Shown piece by piece: positions 26,008 through 34,735 of a DNA stretch of 45,668 nucleotides (within the stretch, counting starts at the first letter, position 1; every line of letters starts with the position of its first letter). Made by a program: the position numbers and the translations under genes. The stretch comes from [Borrelia] lusitaniae (GTDB lineage: Bacteria; Spirochaetota; Spirochaetia; Borreliales; Borreliaceae), in contig NZ_CP124047.1 of the NCBI RefSeq assembly GCF_030440365.1, positions 1 through 45,668 on the forward strand. The letters are read 5' to 3'. The notes beneath the pieces were generated by a model that was given only the letters and a program-made list of their open reading frames with translations, searched no databases and was not told the DNA's origin.

Positions 26008-27357
26008 CTATAGTTTATAATTAAAAATTATTGATAAGTATTCCGTAAGTTTTATGTAGTTATAATTGTATCCGTATGTAGCTTTAAAAGCTTTGCGAAT
26101 TTTAACATTCAAGCCCCTAACCATTGCTAAAGTTTCTAAATTATCCTTTAACATTAAATTTTTAATTACAATCAATGTTTTAATATAATTATCATCAAGT
26201 ATGCGATGTTCTTTTATTAAACTTTCTAAACGATCTATTCTAAGAGTAGAATAGGTGGCTTTACGTCTAACATATGTATAAATTCTTTGATTAAGCAATT
26301 TTAATAAGTTGCTATCTGCCTTATCATCTAAATTGTCTAAAACATACCGATTATAATGAAAGGCTGTTGTTATATCGTTTGGCTCGTGTCCTAAAACTTT
26401 TGTTATCCAATAATTCATTTCCATGTTTTTAGGCGCAAATGCAAGATAAGAAAATTTACAATAAATAGCTCTACAAAAATAAACAGATTCTTCGGGAGCA
26501 AAAATATTATTAAAAATTTGACGAAACAATCTATTATAACTGTATGCAAGATTTGAAGAGATTGCCTCTTTAGTAAGATTTTCGGTTTGTTCCATATAGC
26601 GTATTTCTTTTATAGAATTAATAATTAATTCTGGATCTGCAAAAACTGGAAAAATAACTTCATTAATAATGTTATTTTCTCGTTTTTTTGCAATGTATTC
26701 CATACGAATATGATTTTTATCTGCAATATAAAATTGAGAAAGTTTCATTACTTCAACAGGACGACGCCCGATTGCCATTAAAACTCCATAAAATTTTAAT
26801 CTAATGTCTCGGTTTTGATTTAATAAAAGCTTAATTATTTCAATATAGGTATTTAAATTAATTTTAACAAATATTTGTTCTTTCCTATAGCTATTAATTT
26901 TTTCAATTTTATACTTATGAGCATAATCATTTAACCATTTTGGAGTTACAAACAAATCTATAAAATATTGAAAATAAGGCTTCTCATTATTAATTTGATT
27001 TAAAAAAATTAACTCTTCTATTTTTTTAAGGTCTTTGATTTCTATATATTTTAATTTTTTTATTTTTTTTGACTTCCAAAAAAATAAAAAAGTATTATCT
27101 CTTTTAATCTTTTCAATTACTGAGAGATTAATATATTCTTTAATTATTTTACGAGTTTTAGAAAGATTTAATATTATTGAACGATTTGTAAATTTATCTT
27201 TTCTAAAAAGAATAGCTTTATGATTTTCTGCAAGAATTTTTAGTTTTTCTTTCAATTTTAAATACGAAAGCTCATTGTTGAGATATTTTTTATATAGAAT
27301 TTCTAATTCTTTTCTAAATATTTCAAAATCATTTTTTATTTTTACTTTTGGAGGCAT
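26008..27357 (-). CDS. resT: Telomere resolvase ResT, unit B
   Basis: The 449-residue protein is identical to the unit A copy, including Arg199, Lys224, Arg296, His324 and Tyr335. Only silent differences are seen (near 26300, 26333 and 26420). Identity at the protein level contrasts with the heavy decay elsewhere in the unit, so this segment was homogenised recently or is under strong selection. The TATAAT box and absence of a ribosome site are as in unit A. Confidence 0.97.
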   Translation of the reverse strand: MPPKVKIKNDFEIFRKELEILYKKYLNNELSYLKLKEKLKILAENHKAILFRKDKFTNRSIILNLSKTRKIIKEYINLSVIEKIKRDNTFLFFWKSKKIKKLKYIEIKDLKKIEELIFLNQINNEKPYFQYFIDLFVTPKWLNDYAHKYKIEKINSYRKEQIFVKINLNTYIEIIKLLLNQNRDIRLKFYGVLMAIGRRPVEVMKLSQFYIADKNHIRMEYIAKKRENNIINEVIFPVFADPELIINSIKEIRYMEQTENLTKEAISSNLAYSYNRLFRQIFNNIFAPEESVYFCRAIYCKFSYLAFAPKNMEMNYWITKVLGHEPNDITTAFHYNRYVLDNLDDKADSNLLKLLNQRIYTYVRRKATYSTLRIDRLESLIKEHRILDDNYIKTLIVIKNLMLKDNLETLAMVRGLNVKIRKAFKATYGYNYNYIKLTEYLSIIFNYKL

Positions 27358-27366
27358 ATTAGTTCA

Positions 27367-27372
27367 ATTATA
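27367..27372 (-). promoter_or_regulatory. resT -10 box, leaderless promoter (unit B)
   Basis: TATAAT on the minus strand, nine bases before the resT ATG, as in unit A. Confidence 0.55.
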
Positions 27373-27570
27373 CCAAGTTTAAAAATTTTAACTAAGTAAA
27401 AAATTCCGATTTTCTCAAAACATAGGTATGCTTTGAGTTAAATTATGCAATCATTCGCTAAATTAGATAAACATCATCAAAGAAATGCTTCATTCACACT
27501 AGTCAATTTTTTGATTGATTTAAAAAATAAATCATTCAAATTTTAAATAAATTCTTTTATTGCCCAAAAA

Positions 27571-27591
27571 AGAGCTATTATAAATAGCTCT
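27571..27591 (-). terminator. Rho-independent terminator of chbC (unit B)
   Basis: The same 9-bp stem with three-base loop and T6 tail as at 2408-2428. Confidence 0.72.
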
Positions 27592-27634
27592 CTAATATTC
27601 TTATTACAAGTTTGGCAATAGCAATTTAAAAAAA

Positions 27635-28963
27635 TTACGATTCTTTTTCTTGAAGAAGTAAAAACTTATCGTACGCTTTTATAAAGGGTAAATACATAAA
27701 TACCGAAATAATCAATAATAAAAAGACTAGAACAAAAGATTTAATATCAAGCCCTGTAGACAAAAAAGCTGCAATAGGGGCAGGAGTTGTCCACGGAACC
27801 AGAGTTCTAACTTTTTCAATAATTCCAAAATTAGTAAGAGTGTATGCGACAATTATATTAAACATCGGAATTAGTACAAAAGGAATACCTAATATAGGAT
27901 TTAAAACTATTGGTGCTCCAAACATAATAGGTTCATTAATATTAAAAAGACCGGGGGCAAATGAAAGTCTGCCTATGGCCTTTAAATGTTGAGATTTGCT
28001 AAGCATCATAGCAATAACAAGTCCTAAAGTTGCGCCACTACCACCAATATATACAAACGAATCAAGAAATCCCCCTGCTAAAATATGTGGAAGTGGAAGA
28101 TTGTCAGAAAGAGCTCTAATATTAAAGTCAAGATTTGTCAAAATTATGGGATTAAGCAAAGCAATAATAACATTGGTGCCATGAAGACCACAAAACCATA
28201 ACATATGAACAACAAAAGAAATCATTAAAGTTCCAACTAAAGTATCGCTAATTTGTAAAACAGGCCTAAACATATTCATAATTATTTCAGGGAAAAGGCT
28301 TCCTAGTGAACTTTGAATAGCAATATTAACGCTTTGAGCTACAATTGAAAGCACGACAACAGGAACTAAAGCTTCAAAAGATTTTAAAACAGCAGGTGGA
28401 ACAGACTCTGGAAGCTTAATTGACATATTTCTTTGAACTAAAAACCACCTATAAACCTCAACAGAAAAAATAGCAGAAATAATGGCTGTAAACACTCCTT
28501 GAGCACTAAAATATCTTGCATCAATTACAGGAAACCATGCATTAGGCTCGATTCCCCATTTAGCAACATCCCCACCGTAAGGTATCCAATCGGATTGTCC
28601 TGCTAAAATTAAAAATGTATAAAGAGATAAAAATCCCCCTGTAATCCCACTAAGTTTATAATGATTAGATAAGTTATAACCAATACCAAAAACAACAAAT
28701 ATGGACATAATGCCCATACTTACATAAAATGGCTGAACAAGATTTCCTTTATATTTAGCCATTAAATCAACATACCACTGTTGATAAAGTAACGTTTGAG
28801 AATCTGTAAATGGTAAATTAACTAAAAGTAAAATAAAAGAGCCAACTATCAAAAAGGGCATAGAAAAAGTAAAGCCATCTCTTAAAGCAATTAAATATCT
28901 ATTTGAACCAATTTTACTAGCAATAGGAACTAAATTAGTTTCAATAAAATCTTGAAAATTCAT
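27635..28963 (-). CDS. chbC: ChbC, unit B (probably promoterless)
   Basis: Intact 442-residue EIIC with Trp173 that unit A lacks, and otherwise the same protein. GGAGG and both ATGs are kept, with the second (28963) favoured. Upstream, however, the 27-bp-arm promoter palindrome and the leader repeats present in unit A are deleted, and I find no good -10 box in the 86 bases before the chbA remnant. ChbA and ChbB also exist only in unit A. This copy may be silent or expressed only by read-through. Confidence 0.88.
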   Translation of the reverse strand: MNFQDFIETNLVPIASKIGSNRYLIALRDGFTFSMPFLIVGSFILLLVNLPFTDSQTLLYQQWYVDLMAKYKGNLVQPFYVSMGIMSIFVVFGIGYNLSNHYKLSGITGGFLSLYTFLILAGQSDWIPYGGDVAKWGIEPNAWFPVIDARYFSAQGVFTAIISAIFSVEVYRWFLVQRNMSIKLPESVPPAVLKSFEALVPVVVLSIVAQSVNIAIQSSLGSLFPEIIMNMFRPVLQISDTLVGTLMISFVVHMLWFCGLHGTNVIIALLNPIILTNLDFNIRALSDNLPLPHILAGGFLDSFVYIGGSGATLGLVIAMMLSKSQHLKAIGRLSFAPGLFNINEPIMFGAPIVLNPILGIPFVLIPMFNIIVAYTLTNFGIIEKVRTLVPWTTPAPIAAFLSTGLDIKSFVLVFLLLIISVFMYLPFIKAYDKFLLLQEKES

Positions 28964-29057
28964 GAAAACCATCCTCCAATAAAAACTAATTAAAAATTTT
29001 AATTATTGCTAATAATATTAACTATTAATATATAGATAAAAGGAGAATATTTTACAT

Positions 29058-29693
29058 ATGAATAAAAAAATGTATAGTATAGAAGAATTAATAGATGAAA
29101 TAAGCATGCCTGTTGTAGCTTTCCCAACAGCTACATTTATTAGTTCTATTAATAAATAAAGATGCGCACGCGGCAAAGAAAAAGAAGGTGTTCCTACACT
29201 AGAATCACACAGATTTAAAGATATAGAAACCCAGACAAAAGATCTTTTCAAAGAAGGAATAGACAACGTACTGATTTCTAATTGTTTTCCAAGTGAAATA
29301 GAACTAAAAAAAGTATCAAAAGTAAACAAAAATGTTTTAGAGCTCAAAGCAGACCTGAATCCAAAAGCAACTTCAGTTGAAAAAGAAATAATACTTGAAA
29401 ACTTGCATTTTAACAGAGAAGATGTTAATTCTTATAGAATTCGATCAACTATGCCAAGAGTGTACTACAATAATAAAAAATTTCCTGTACATTCCCCAAA
29501 TGAAATCAAAAAAGGAGACATCTTAATAGACTCTTCAGAATATTTGGGTTACGCAGGAGAACTTCAAATATCACTAAAAGATACCCCAAATAATGGTCTT
29601 ATAAACATAGTTGGGAAAATAGTCAATGAAGAAATATATTTGCTTGAAAAAATAGAATCTTGGGAAAAATTCAAAATAATAGAAAATAAATAA
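29058..29693 (+). pseudogene. chbA-chbB-MupG remnant fused by a 1147-bp deletion
   Basis: The first 22 codons of chbA are joined in frame to the MupG-like gene by a deletion equivalent to 4070-5216 of unit A, removing the rest of chbA and all of chbB. The fused frame stops at TAA 29157-29159, where unit A reads Ala-Glu-Glu, giving a 33-residue product. After that stop the MupG frame is open to 29693 with only a few substitutions. The chbA ribosome site remains but the upstream palindromic promoter is gone. Confidence 0.9.
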
Positions 29694-29714
29694 ATGCCCT
29701 AATAAAAAGGGTAT

Positions 29715-30344
29715 TTATTGTAAAAATTTTTCAATCGCTTTAAGGACATAATAATAGAGAGTAATGTAAGACTCTCTTAAATTAAAATTTTTAGAACTGT
29801 CTAGAAAATATATAAATTCATTAGTAGCAGAATTAAGATCTTCAATATAATTTCTAAGCTCAAAGTTTCGATTAATAGCTTTTATATCATCCAAATTAAA
29901 AATAATAGTGACAACATTTTGAATATTGCTATTGATATTATTTTTTAAAGCAATTTCTTTGTTCAAATTATTAATATCGCTAAATTGAGGTTCATTGGAA
30001 TTTAAATTAACAATTTCTAATCTAAATTTATGATCAAAAAAAATAGCAAAATCATAAGTTAATAAACTTGCTTTTTTGGAACTTAAAACTATTTTCATTA
30101 AAACATTATTACTAAATTTGTCTAAAATAAAAAAATAAGAATAATAACTAATATCTTTAATAGAATCAAAATAATCTTTAGTATGAATACCGGTTTTAAA
30201 TTTACCATTTCCTAGTGATTCATATAAACCAATCTCAATTTTCATTGCTTCATCTAAAGATTTAATAAAAATTGAAGAGGCGCTAATATTGCATGAAAAT
30301 AAAAAAAGAGTAAAGATAAAAAGAAAATTAAACTTTTTTTTCAT
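29715..30344 (-). CDS. Putative lipoprotein BBB08, unit B
   Basis: A 209-residue copy with the same LFSC lipobox. It differs from unit A at a few positions (Met for Ile, Gly for Ser, Leu for Phe, Glu for Lys). The bidirectional terminator at its 3' end is retained at about 29689-29719. Confidence 0.75.
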   Translation of the reverse strand: MKKKFNFLFIFTLFLFSCNISASSIFIKSLDEAMKIEIGLYESLGNGKFKTGIHTKDYFDSIKDISYYSYFFILDKFSNNVLMKIVLSSKKASLLTYDFAIFFDHKFRLEIVNLNSNEPQFSDINNLNKEIALKNNINSNIQNVVTIIFNLDDIKAINRNFELRNYIEDLNSATNEFIYFLDSSKNFNLRESYITLYYYVLKAIEKFLQ

Positions 30345-30483
30345 TTAAGATTTCTCATGGAATATACTAATATTAATGAAAAGCTTACATAAAAGCATAA
30401 CATATTCTTTAAAAATTAAAATTAAAAAGAATATAATTCTTGCACTAAAATTACATTTATATAAAATCACTTAAGGGAAAAAA

Positions 30484-31527
30484 ATGAAATATCTTAAATA
30501 CATTTCCTTATTTTTATTAATTTTAGGTTGTAAATCCATTCCAAACGGTAATTTCAACCTACATGATACAAATCATAAATTAGGAAAACTAAAATTTCAA
30601 GAAGACTCAATAATAAGCAGAAATTATGACAATAAAATATCTATTGTGGGGATATATAACCCTTTAACAGAAAAAGAAAATTTTAAAGTTAATATTTATA
30701 TCGAAAAAAAAGGATTACAAATAAATCCTGAAAGTATTTTGATAAATGAAGAAAAAATTAATTATTCGAAATATAAAGCAGAGCTTAAAATAAAATCCGG
30801 CTTTAATAAAAGCATTATTAGTATTTCACTGACTAATTCAAGAGATCTATTAACACACATTTACGATAAAAGTATGGGAAAATACATTAACATTGACTTT
30901 CAAGATAATTGGAATGTGTCACACAGTACAAAATTTAATAAGAACCATATTTTAGAATATTTAACAGATTTTGATAAAGAAACTCAAACATCTAAAAATA
31001 TATTACAAAAACGCATTGATAAGAGAAAAATTGAAATTGAAAAAACAGAGCTTAAAACAGAATATAATGAAATAGAGGATTATTATATCTATAGTATGAA
31101 AATTCCAAAATTATTTGAAAAATCAACTACACCATCAGAAACTTACGAAGTATTTATTATAGCAAATTATTACCCTTGTGAAAATTTAAACATTCTGTTT
31201 TTAAATTTAAGTTTATATTCTGATCAATTGCGCTTTCTAAATTCTATTTATGATGAAAATGATAGAAAATTAAAAATTGAAACTCCGGTGAGAACTTTAA
31301 AAGATTCAAAAACAATAAAAGAAACATTAAATATAGTATTAAGTCTGCAAAAAATAATTGAGCTAACAAAAAACATAGAAAAAGATATTATTTTGAAATT
31401 AAAATCTTACGGAGAAAAAGGTGAATTCACATTTGAAATATATAAACCACTTCTTCTAAAATTCTTAAAAGAGGTGAATTATTGCATAAAAAATTTGCAA
31501 TCAAATAGGCAAGATTCAATAAATTAA
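30484..31527 (+). CDS. Putative lipoprotein BBB09, unit B
   Basis: A 347-residue copy with the LILGC lipobox. It differs from unit A at two residues (Pro for Ser after the lipobox region, Lys for Gln near 295), with several silent changes. It is followed by a perfect version of the 18-bp inverted repeat. Confidence 0.75.
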   Translation: MKYLKYISLFLLILGCKSIPNGNFNLHDTNHKLGKLKFQEDSIISRNYDNKISIVGIYNPLTEKENFKVNIYIEKKGLQINPESILINEEKINYSKYKAELKIKSGFNKSIISISLTNSRDLLTHIYDKSMGKYINIDFQDNWNVSHSTKFNKNHILEYLTDFDKETQTSKNILQKRIDKRKIEIEKTELKTEYNEIEDYYIYSMKIPKLFEKSTTPSETYEVFIIANYYPCENLNILFLNLSLYSDQLRFLNSIYDENDRKLKIETPVRTLKDSKTIKETLNIVLSLQKIIELTKNIEKDIILKLKSYGEKGEFTFEIYKPLLLKFLKEVNYCIKNLQSNRQDSIN

Positions 31528-31552
31528 ATTTATACCTATTTGATTGCAAATT
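31492..31552. repeat. Perfect 18-bp inverted repeat before PF57 (unit B)
   Basis: Arms 31492-31509 and 31535-31552 are exactly complementary; unit A has one mismatch. It lies between BBB09 and the functional maintenance block. It could be a BBB09 terminator or part of the replication control region. Confidence 0.5.
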
Positions 31553-31641
31553 TGACAATAAAACTTTACTTTTTTTAACAAGTGTATTATCATTAACTTC
31601 AATGCTTAATGCAATAAAAGATCAAACGATAGGAGCTTAAA

Positions 31642-32565
31642 ATGTATCAATTAACAACTAATAAGATGCCTTTTAATAAAGTAGTAGATCGAAGGCTAAA
31701 AATATTTTGGGTCATACAAAAACTAAGTGCTAACTACTTTATGTCCAAAAAAAAATATTCTCTAAGCAATGTTGTAGCAATGACAAATTCTATATTGGAA
31801 AAAAAAGGATTTAAAAAGGTTACCAAAAGAACAATACAAAATGACATAAAAATTTTTGAAAATTTAGGATTAATTAAAAGTCATTTCAATCCACTTGGAA
31901 AAAATAATGGTAGCTTTACTTACTATACAATAAATAAAACCCTTGAAAAATTAGCTAAAAAAATTATAAGTACAGCGTATTTTATTAATAAAAAAATTAA
32001 TTATGAAAAATCAAAAAACAAAGAACTGAAAAAAATTAAAACAATAGAAGAATCTCAAAAATATAAAATTTCATATCAAATAACTTCACATGTTTTAAGC
32101 AAAAATAAAAGTAAATATTATAAGAATTCTAAATACCATTTAGAAGAAAAAAATATAAAAAAAACAATAAATTTTCTAGAAAGAGAAATTAAAAAAAAAT
32201 ACAAATCAATAAATCTCGAAGAAATTAAAAAAATCACAGAAAATATAACAAGTTACAAAAATTCATTATGGAATTTAAAAGACTTTATGGAAGAACTGTC
32301 CGAATATGAAAAAACAGAAATAATAAAATTCTTCAAAAAAACTTTAGAAAAAAAGAAGAAAAAAGTATGGTTTATGGCAAAAAAGTTCAAAAATACGGAT
32401 TTTAACGAATTAGTAATAGAATTTAAAAATAAAAACAGAATAAAAAGAAAAAAAATATTTGAAAACGAAAACAAAATTGATTCACCAAATGATATAAAAA
32501 ATGCTATTGTATTAATGAAGGCTCTAATAAAAAAACAAAAATATGATAAAAAAATAATAAAGTAA
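31642..32565 (+). CDS. PF57/62 plasmid replication/maintenance protein (BBB10)
   Basis: A 307-residue Borrelia plasmid protein of paralogous family 57/62, the presumed replication initiator of cp26. The N-terminal 110 residues look like a winged helix (SNVVAMTNSILEKKGF, then KRTIQNDIKIFENLGLIKS). The rest is highly basic and helical. AGGAG is seven bases upstream of the ATG. It is first in a compact PF57-PF50-PF32-PF49 block, the standard Borrelia plasmid-maintenance cassette. It is the only intact copy, so it should serve the whole 45.7-kb molecule. Confidence 0.9.
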   Translation: MYQLTTNKMPFNKVVDRRLKIFWVIQKLSANYFMSKKKYSLSNVVAMTNSILEKKGFKKVTKRTIQNDIKIFENLGLIKSHFNPLGKNNGSFTYYTINKTLEKLAKKIISTAYFINKKINYEKSKNKELKKIKTIEESQKYKISYQITSHVLSKNKSKYYKNSKYHLEEKNIKKTINFLEREIKKKYKSINLEEIKKITENITSYKNSLWNLKDFMEELSEYEKTEIIKFFKKTLEKKKKKVWFMAKKFKNTDFNELVIEFKNKNRIKRKKIFENENKIDSPNDIKNAIVLMKALIKKQKYDKKIIK

Positions 32566-32580
32566 AGTCAAAAAAGTCTG

Positions 32581-33099
32581 ATGAAAAATAAAGAAACAAA
32601 AAAGAATTTTTTTAATAAAATTGAAAAATTAGAAAATAAAATTATTTATCATACTAAAATATTTAGTATGATAAATAATTTTGAAGCAAAGCCCAAAAAG
32701 GGAAAATTTTGGTTATGTCTCAGAAACGTCTTTAACAAAAAAAAATACGAAAGCTTTCATTTATTCTCAATAAAAGAAAATGATAAATTTTTAGGAATTT
32801 TTTATGGTTTTATGAACCTTTCAAAACCATTTATTATAAATTATTCAGAAAAAGGGATTAAAAAAACTATAAGATTAAGAAAAATATTTTATATGGAATT
32901 CAAATTCAAAAAAGGAAGCGTTTTTTGTTATTTAAGAAGTCTATACATATTCACTAAAAATAAAAATAAGAATAATTTTTTTTACAAGTCTCTTTTAGAT
33001 AGAACTTTAAAAATTGAAGAAGAGATACATAAATTTTATGGTAAGAAATATGAAAGTAATAAAGGAATATTAAATTGGATAAAAAAAAATCAAAAATAA
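32581..33099 (+). CDS. PF50 plasmid maintenance protein (BBB11)
   Basis: A 172-residue member of paralogous family 50 (DUF226). A basic N-terminal part precedes the conserved core (ESFHLFSIKENDKFLGIFYG, then RKIFYMEFKFKKGSVFCYLR). It starts 15 bases after BBB10, with only a weak ribosome site, and overlaps parA by 25 bases, so translation is probably coupled. The molecular role is not established; the family is required for stable maintenance of several Borrelia plasmids. Confidence 0.87.
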   Translation: MKNKETKKNFFNKIEKLENKIIYHTKIFSMINNFEAKPKKGKFWLCLRNVFNKKKYESFHLFSIKENDKFLGIFYGFMNLSKPFIINYSEKGIKKTIRLRKIFYMEFKFKKGSVFCYLRSLYIFTKNKNKNNFFYKSLLDRTLKIEEEIHKFYGKKYESNKGILNWIKKNQK

Positions 33100-33836
33100 T
33101 AACAATTGCTTCAATCAAAGGCGGTGTTGGGAAAAGTACTACATCATTAATGTTTGCAAACATACTCTCAAAAAAAAATTTCAAAATATTATTGATAGAT
33201 TTGGATCCACAAGCAAGTAGTACAAGTTTTTATATTAATATTATAAGAAAAAAAAATATTAGTCTAAAAGATATTAATATATACAAAGTTCTTAAAAAAG
33301 AAATAGACATAGAAAATTCGACAATCAAAATAAATAACAATACAGATTTCATACCAAGTCACATAACTTTAAGCAAGTTTAATGAAGAGAGCATTTCATT
33401 AAAGGAAAACTTACTTAAAATTTTTTTAAGCTTTATTCAAACCAGATATGATTTTATTATAATGGATACGGCACCTACCTTAGGAAGCCTGCTTAATAGT
33501 AGCTTAATAATCACAGATTACTTAATTATACCGCTACCAACAGATCAATGGGCAATCGAAAGTTTGGATCTACTAAATAGTAGGCTTCACGATCTTTTTA
33601 GAAATGATTTGCCAATATTTTATTTAATAACTAAATTAATTGAAAGACAAAATATTGATAAAGAACTTAAAAAGTTTATTGAATTTGAATATAAGGGTAG
33701 GTTTTTAGGAAGTGTTCCCAAAAGAGATAATTTGCGTAAAACTATTTTTTATAGAGAAGAATTCAACTCTAATGAGGATTATTACAAAGCTTATGAAAAC
33801 ATACTTGAAAATTTTTTTAGTATACTTTCAAGTTAG
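33075..33836 (+). CDS. ParA-family partition ATPase PF32 (BBB12)
   Basis: A 253-residue ParA/Soj-type ATPase that segregates the plasmid. The deviant Walker A (IKGGVGKSTTS, residues 13-23), Walker A' (LLIDLDPQASST) and Walker B (FIIMDTAP) are intact. The start is a TTG at 33075 with AAAGGA eight bases upstream, inside the end of PF50. PF32 sequence defines plasmid compatibility in Borrelia, so having just one functional ParA avoids two identical partition systems on one molecule. The 3' end runs into the 67-bp palindrome. Confidence 0.94.
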   Translation: MDKKKSKIITIASIKGGVGKSTTSLMFANILSKKNFKILLIDLDPQASSTSFYINIIRKKNISLKDINIYKVLKKEIDIENSTIKINNNTDFIPSHITLSKFNEESISLKENLLKIFLSFIQTRYDFIIMDTAPTLGSLLNSSLIITDYLIIPLPTDQWAIESLDLLNSRLHDLFRNDLPIFYLITKLIERQNIDKELKKFIEFEYKGRFLGSVPKRDNLRKTIFYREEFNSNEDYYKAYENILENFFSILSS

Positions 33837-33884
33837 TTCCATATGGAACTCGCAGTTCCATATGGAACTAACTTGAAAGTATAC
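33819..33884. repeat. Large palindrome between parA and PF49 (unit B), candidate parS
   Basis: A left arm of 32 bases (33819-33850), CGC loop, and right arm of 31 matching bases (33854-33884). It contains two GTTCCATATGGAAC elements. The loop is the reverse complement of that in unit A. Lying between the ATPase and the DNA-binding-like PF49, it is the likeliest partition site or autoregulatory operator. Confidence 0.7.
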
Positions 33885-33897
33885 CGTGGAGCAAGAA

Positions 33898-34446
33898 ATG
33901 AAATTAAATAAAAAAATAGAAATTGTCAAAAGGGTTGAACTGAATCAAAATGAAATAAAAAAAACCAGAGAATCTAGATATTTAAAATTAAAAGAAAAAC
34001 TAAAAATTTTGATAAAAGAGGAATCTTATAATAAAATTGAAACAGCCCGAATTTTAAAAGAAATTAATGATAATAAATATTATATTATAGACAAATATAA
34101 AAGCTTTAATCATTTCATAAAAGATTATAATATGGCAAAAACTACTGTTTATAGATATATTAAATTAGCAATGGGAATTGACAGCGGTAAGATCAATTAT
34201 GAATTAATTTTAAAAAAAGGAATATATCATGCTATACAAATTTTAGAAAATAATGAAATTATATCTAATTCAAAAAGTATATTAAATAGGTCCTTTAAAG
34301 TAAAAATTGAAGACGAAAAAAGCTTCGATTTTTATAAATCAAATACAAACTTTGTAAGTTTTTTGCTAAAAGAGTTATATTATGATAATCAAAAATTACT
34401 TACAAGTATTAAAAATAAATATGAAAATTTAAAAAATAAAAAATAA
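33898..34446 (+). CDS. PF49 plasmid partition protein (BBB13)
   Basis: A 182-residue member of paralogous family 49, the last gene of the maintenance block. Residues 75-100 (HFIKDYNMAKTTVYRYIKLA) look like a helix-turn-helix, fitting a DNA-binding partner for ParA or the palindrome. The start is the ATG at 33898, with GTGGAG six bases upstream; the GTG at 33886 is part of that ribosome site. The unit A counterpart keeps only the C-terminal third. Confidence 0.85.
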   Translation: MKLNKKIEIVKRVELNQNEIKKTRESRYLKLKEKLKILIKEESYNKIETARILKEINDNKYYIIDKYKSFNHFIKDYNMAKTTVYRYIKLAMGIDSGKINYELILKKGIYHAIQILENNEIISNSKSILNRSFKVKIEDEKSFDFYKSNTNFVSFLLKELYYDNQKLLTSIKNKYENLKNKK

Positions 34447-34495
34447 TATTTTGAATTTATAAGTAATGCTACATTCAAAAATGTTTCAAAAACAC

Positions 34496-34613
34496 TTTAC
34501 AAAAAAATAAAATACTATATAATAATCTATATAGATTGAGATGCAATGTCTCGCTCTTGTTGTTTGATTAGAATAATAAGTTGGCTACCTTGTGGTAGCC
34601 TTTGTCATTTTTG
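34496..34613 (+). ncRNA. Candidate ~85-nt RNA after the partition block (unit B)
   Basis: The same promoter (TTTACA 34496-34501, TATAAT 34518-34523) and terminal hairpin (34583-34600) as in unit A. Here it directly follows the working PF49 gene, so a role in copy number or incompatibility is conceivable. Confidence 0.5.
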
Positions 34614-34695
34614 CAATCCTAAAACAGGACTTATATGTCATTTATGTCAATTCTACTTTGCAATAAAGTATTTATTTTAAAGGGAAATAAAAAAC

Positions 34696-34735
34696 AAATA
34701 AAGATTATAAAAATTAATTTTTATAATCTTTATTT
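34696..34735. terminator. 40-bp perfect palindrome at the 3' end of BBB14 (unit B)
   Basis: Identical to 10023-10062, covering the BBB14 stop codon. Confidence 0.6.

Noticed and set aside
29018..29347. Minus-strand 109-residue frame over the chbA/MupG remnant
   Set aside because: It is a shadow of the MupG frame (also seen at 5209-5442) and crosses the deletion junction.
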